From the NCBI RefSeq assembly GCF_022201045.2, contig NC_068557.1, positions 18,453,501-18,517,500 on the forward strand: a stretch of DNA of 64,000 nucleotides. Direction: 5' to 3'. Every line of letters begins with the position of its first letter. The stretch's first letter is position 1. This DNA is from Citrus sinensis. Its lineage: Eukaryota; Streptophyta; Magnoliopsida; Sapindales; Rutaceae. This document shows, piece by piece, positions 60,775 to 64,000 of the stretch. The notes beneath the pieces were generated by a model. The model was given only the letters and a program-made list of their open reading frames with translations. It did no database searches and had not been told where the DNA came from. The translations under genes were made by a program, and so were the position numbers.

Positions 60775-61992
60775 AATGAATCTTACAAAAAACGGCATAA
60801 GGAAATGACGCGTGGGGCCCACCCGTAGAGAAACCGAAAGGAAAGCGTAGATAATACGCGCGGTAAAGTAAAGAATCATATTCCTACCAATCCCGAAAGC
60901 AGGAGCACGTGAGAGGAGATCTAAGACGTCCCGTTGAGCGGTCATTGAAATCAGAACCGTAGAAGCACCCAAAAGGGGGAACCGACTTGAAGGTACGTAC
61001 GATTATAACGCAAAGCGTCTAACATAAACAAACACCAAGGCAAACCGCAAACGGGGTTGTGTGGTCAAGAGAAGCCCGTCTGCACTTATATAACGACCTT
61101 ATAACCCAAACACAGTCCTTATCTCTGTCTCTCTCTCTCTCTCTCTCTCTGGCTTCTCTTGTTTCCGCTCTCGTAAGGCAGTTTGATTCGCAATCTTCCT
61201 CTTAAGGTAACAATCGATCTTCACCTCGTGATTTTATGTTATTTATCAATTAATCTTTGGTTATTATTATTATTATTGTTATTATCTGGGTAGGTAAACG
61301 AATCTGAGTTCTCTTCGGTTGCTTGATGTGTTTTCTTTTGAGCAAAATTTTTATTTTATTCGATCGGATTATTGATTGTGCCGAATCTTGGTAGTTGCCC
61401 TAACCTAGGGTTTTTGGATTGTGTGTAGGATCAATTCTGAATGATCATGTTTTTATTTGGTATGAGCTTGTGTGTATATATGGTCATTTTTGCTTATGAT
61501 CAGTTCTATTTTGGTGTCTGCATGTGTGTGTATACATGTTGGTGTCCGTGTTTGGTTCTCTTTGAATATTTGGGTGAGGAATGATTAGGGCTTTTTGAAT
61601 CTCATGTGTATGTAGATTAATCGGGTTAAAAAGTACAATAGTTCATTGGCTGATAGAAGTCAGGGCACTGAACATAATTTAAGATGATCATCGAGTGGGT
61701 ATTATCGATTGGGTACTTGCAATTAATCTGCTGAGAAGAGTAGTAACCAAAGACGATCATCTATGTATATAGCATGTGATATTTGATTGCTAGTAGCTTA
61801 AATGTGTTTTCTAATAATTTAGAGTAGTTAGGAAATTCATGGACTGTTGCGGTTAAGATTTCACTCGTTATTGTTTTGAACTTTGTCTGATAGTTTCTTC
61901 CTATCCTCTCTTCCAGCTAAGAGCAATTTAAGTGAATTGAAGCCAATTTCTTGCTGGTTACGGACTCTTTGACACTCCAACAACCAAGTTTC
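60775..61992 (+). promoter_or_regulatory. Promoter, leader and 5' UTR intron of eIF1
   Basis: A GGGCCCA site-II-like motif lies near 60815-60822, common in plant translation genes. A TATA box (TTATATAAC) lies at about 61086-61094, followed by a (CT)n tract near 61124-61150 in the leader. A splice donor, AAG/GTAACA, at 61206 and an acceptor, TTCCAG, at 61911-61916 define a 5' UTR intron of about 0.7 kb. The start codon follows at 61993. Confidence 0.6.
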
Positions 61993-62764
61993 ATGTCTGA
62001 ATTTGACACCCAGATTCCATCTGCCTTTGGTATGTAATGTTTACCGTCTTTAGAATGGTTTGGTGATATCTGTGACTGCCAGAGTTTCTCGATTCGATCA
62101 TCCAGGAGAGTAGCATGTGTTTCTGATGAGTATCGGTTTGTGTGTTTCGGTTTGTTTTGTTGTACGGCAGATCCCTTTGCTGAGGCAAATGCTGAGGACT
62201 CAGGTGCTGGTTCAAAAGATTATGTGCATATTCGCGTGCAGCAACGTAATGGGAGGAAAAGCCTGACAACTGTGCAAGGGTTGAAGAAAGAATTCAGCTA
62301 CAACAAGATTCTCAAGGACCTCAAGAAAGAGTTCTGCTGTAATGGTACTGTTGTACAGGACCCTGAGTTAGGCCAGGTTTGCCTCCTGACCCTTCACTTG
62401 ATGACTTTAAGATGGTTTATTGTCTTTTTCTCAATGCTCTTTATTAGGAGATGTTAACAATTTTTGTAATTTGCATGCTGCATTAGACAAATATCTGTTT
62501 TTTGGGAAATAGCGGCAAAGTCTTATGTAATGAATCCTCTTGTGTTCAGGTCATACAGCTTCAGGGTGACCAGAGGAAGAATGTGTCCACCTTCCTCGTT
62601 CAGGTAAACCAATGTTTTCATTAAGCAGTTATTATGTAGAAGGTATATTTGCAGGAGCCTTTATTCAATCATTCTTCTTCTTATTATTTTTTTTTTCCCC
62701 CAAATCTTTGATTGAACAGGCTGGTATTGTGAAGAAGGAATTCATCAAGATTCATGGTTTCTAA
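61993..62764 (+). CDS. SUI1: Translation initiation factor eIF1 (SUI1 family)
   Basis: Four coding exons, 61993-62029, 62171-62376, 62550-62603 and 62720-62764, with GT-AG introns, give 113 residues, exactly the usual length of plant SUI1. The acidic N-terminus (FDPFAEA) is followed by the SUI1 fold: VHIRVQQRNGRKSLTTVQG, then LKKEFCCNGTV, then QLQGDQRKNV and the FLVQAGIV helix, ending KIHGF. eIF1 sits near the P site of the 40S subunit and enforces accurate start-codon selection. Its 5' UTR intron is usual for highly expressed plant translation genes. Confidence 0.96.
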
Positions 62765-64000
62765 ATAGTGGGAGCCAAGTTGCTATATGTTGTTTATCCA
62801 TCTCCAACTATTGGTAGCAAGAAGTATATGATCTATATATTAATTTATTATTGACTGTTGTGTTATGTAACGCTGTCCAAACAAAAAGTTTGATGCAAGC
62901 TTGCTTGTGCGTTTAAACTTTTTAGTTTGTAGTAGTGTTCTTTTGTTTGGGAATATTATGGTTTCTTCCAAGACTTATTTTAAGCAAAATAAAATGTATT
63001 CCTGCTTTCAATTCATATGAATAGTTGTTTGTTTCCGCCCTCCTTTAAGTTGCTGGTGAAGTTAATTTCTATATTTGAGCAGGTGAAAAAATTACTGTTA
63101 GCCAAAATCATGGAATACTGTCATACAGGAAGCAACAGAACCAGTGTAAACTGCTTTGTGTTTTTAGTTCCCAATCAAATGCTCATGATAAAATTATATT
63201 TAGAACATGATGGGTACTCTTGTTTGATAAAATTATATTTAGAACATGATGGGTACTCTTGTTTGATAAAATTATATTTAGAACATGATGGGTACTCTTG
63301 TTTTGTAATGGTTCTTGATGTCAGGGATTTGAGGCCCTTGTGCTGATGAGCTTGTTTCCTAATTGTGGGTTCTTGAAGTATTACTGTGGGTAACATGTAA
63401 ATGGGGCAAGCAGATACCCTTATGACAGTAACTAAGTTATTGAGAGTTTCCACCAATGAGAGTAACTACATGTCGTTCTGGTTAAACCCTACAACTAAGT
63501 ACTTTTGAGCGCTGTTTCTCTCTTTTCTTTGGTTGTTTGGATTCTAAAATTTTTCTTCACACTAATTTTAATAAAAATATGCATTACAAAAATACTCAGA
63601 ATGTGAAGTATTATAAACATACTCATTATTCAATTTATAATTTTCATATTTTAAACTCTAAAATTTTTATTGCCAACATCTTAATTAATATTTTGATAAA
63701 TAATAAAAAAATAATTTTAAGAAAAATTTTGACTACAAAATATGGGTAATACTTTTTATTTTCAAAAAATAAAATAAAACCTAAGCATTGTTTAAAAAAA
63801 ATTGTCTTTTTTTTGGGGGGGGATTTGGCCATTCTTCTTCATCTTCTTAGTCTCTTCATCCTCTTCATCTCTTACCCTTTCTTTCTTTCTTTGTTTTTTT
63901 GGAGTATTTATGGAATGTTTTCTATTATTCTGTTATTTTTGGTGCAAAATTCAATATTGACAAAAAAAAATAATAACTAAAATTATGTTAAAAAATTTAT
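62765..64000. other. 3' flank of eIF1 and spacer with a tandem repeat
   Basis: The eIF1 3' UTR probably ends near an AATAAA at about 62989. A 39-bp unit beginning GATAAAATTATATTTAGAAC is repeated three times without visible change at 63187-63303. The remainder is AT-rich, with no gene recognised. Confidence 0.5.

Noticed and set aside
59559-60972. GC-rich open frames on both strands around the hAT element
   Set aside because: They are produced by GGCACGG-type subterminal repeats and the palindrome, with no protein-like composition.

Overview
This is a nuclear plant window, probably a eudicot. It carries spliced genes with GT-AG introns (two class III peroxidases, an APO4-type organelle RNA-binding protein, eIF1/SUI1) among AT-rich spacers and many transposable elements. 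No organelle or bacterial features are seen, and I cannot name the species from sequence alone. LAYOUT. 456-12894 is a 12.4-kb Athila-type Ty3/gypsy LTR retrotransposon (copy A, minus strand) with 1,357-bp LTRs and a 5-bp target duplication. 12.9-20.0 kb is mostly non-coding, with a possible minus-strand promoter near 18.1 kb. 20070-21361 is peroxidase 1 (minus). 23753-42914 is a stack of nested insertions: a ~765-bp hAT-type non-autonomous transposon, split by a ~5.9-kb L1-type LINE (minus), itself split inside ORF1 by a second copy of the Athila element (copy B, plus, 29531-41979). 43411-44920 is peroxidase 2 (minus). A SINE (45463-45729) and an intact 765-bp hAT relative (46936-47700) follow. 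48.7-56.4 kb holds three ubiquitin-like-domain genes and a peroxidase pseudogene split by a small DNA transposon. 58003-59218 is an APO4-like gene (minus) and 61993-62764 is eIF1 (plus); a 1.18-kb hAT element with a long palindrome lies in the spacer between these divergent genes. MAIN FINDING. Both Athila copies carry the same three extra reading frames between pol and the 3' LTR, where this lineage normally has an env-like gene: a small helical protein; a basic Cys-rich protein resembling the nucleic-acid-binding proteins of flexi-like plant RNA viruses (carla-, viti- and mandariviruses); and an intronless LOG-like (LONELY GUY, cytokinin riboside 5'-monophosphate phosphoribohydrolase) protein. 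The copies face opposite ways and sit at unrelated sites with their own target duplications, so the cassette travels with the element. An LTR retrotransposon pairing a virus-type nucleic-acid-binding protein with a cytokinin-activating-enzyme homologue is the strongest candidate here for an undescribed system. HOW THE PARTS RELATE. The two peroxidases and the peroxidase fragment look like one local gene family pulled apart by transposon insertions. The ubiquitin-like genes look like a divergent local family. Identifications are by reading and motif recall; no database search was run.
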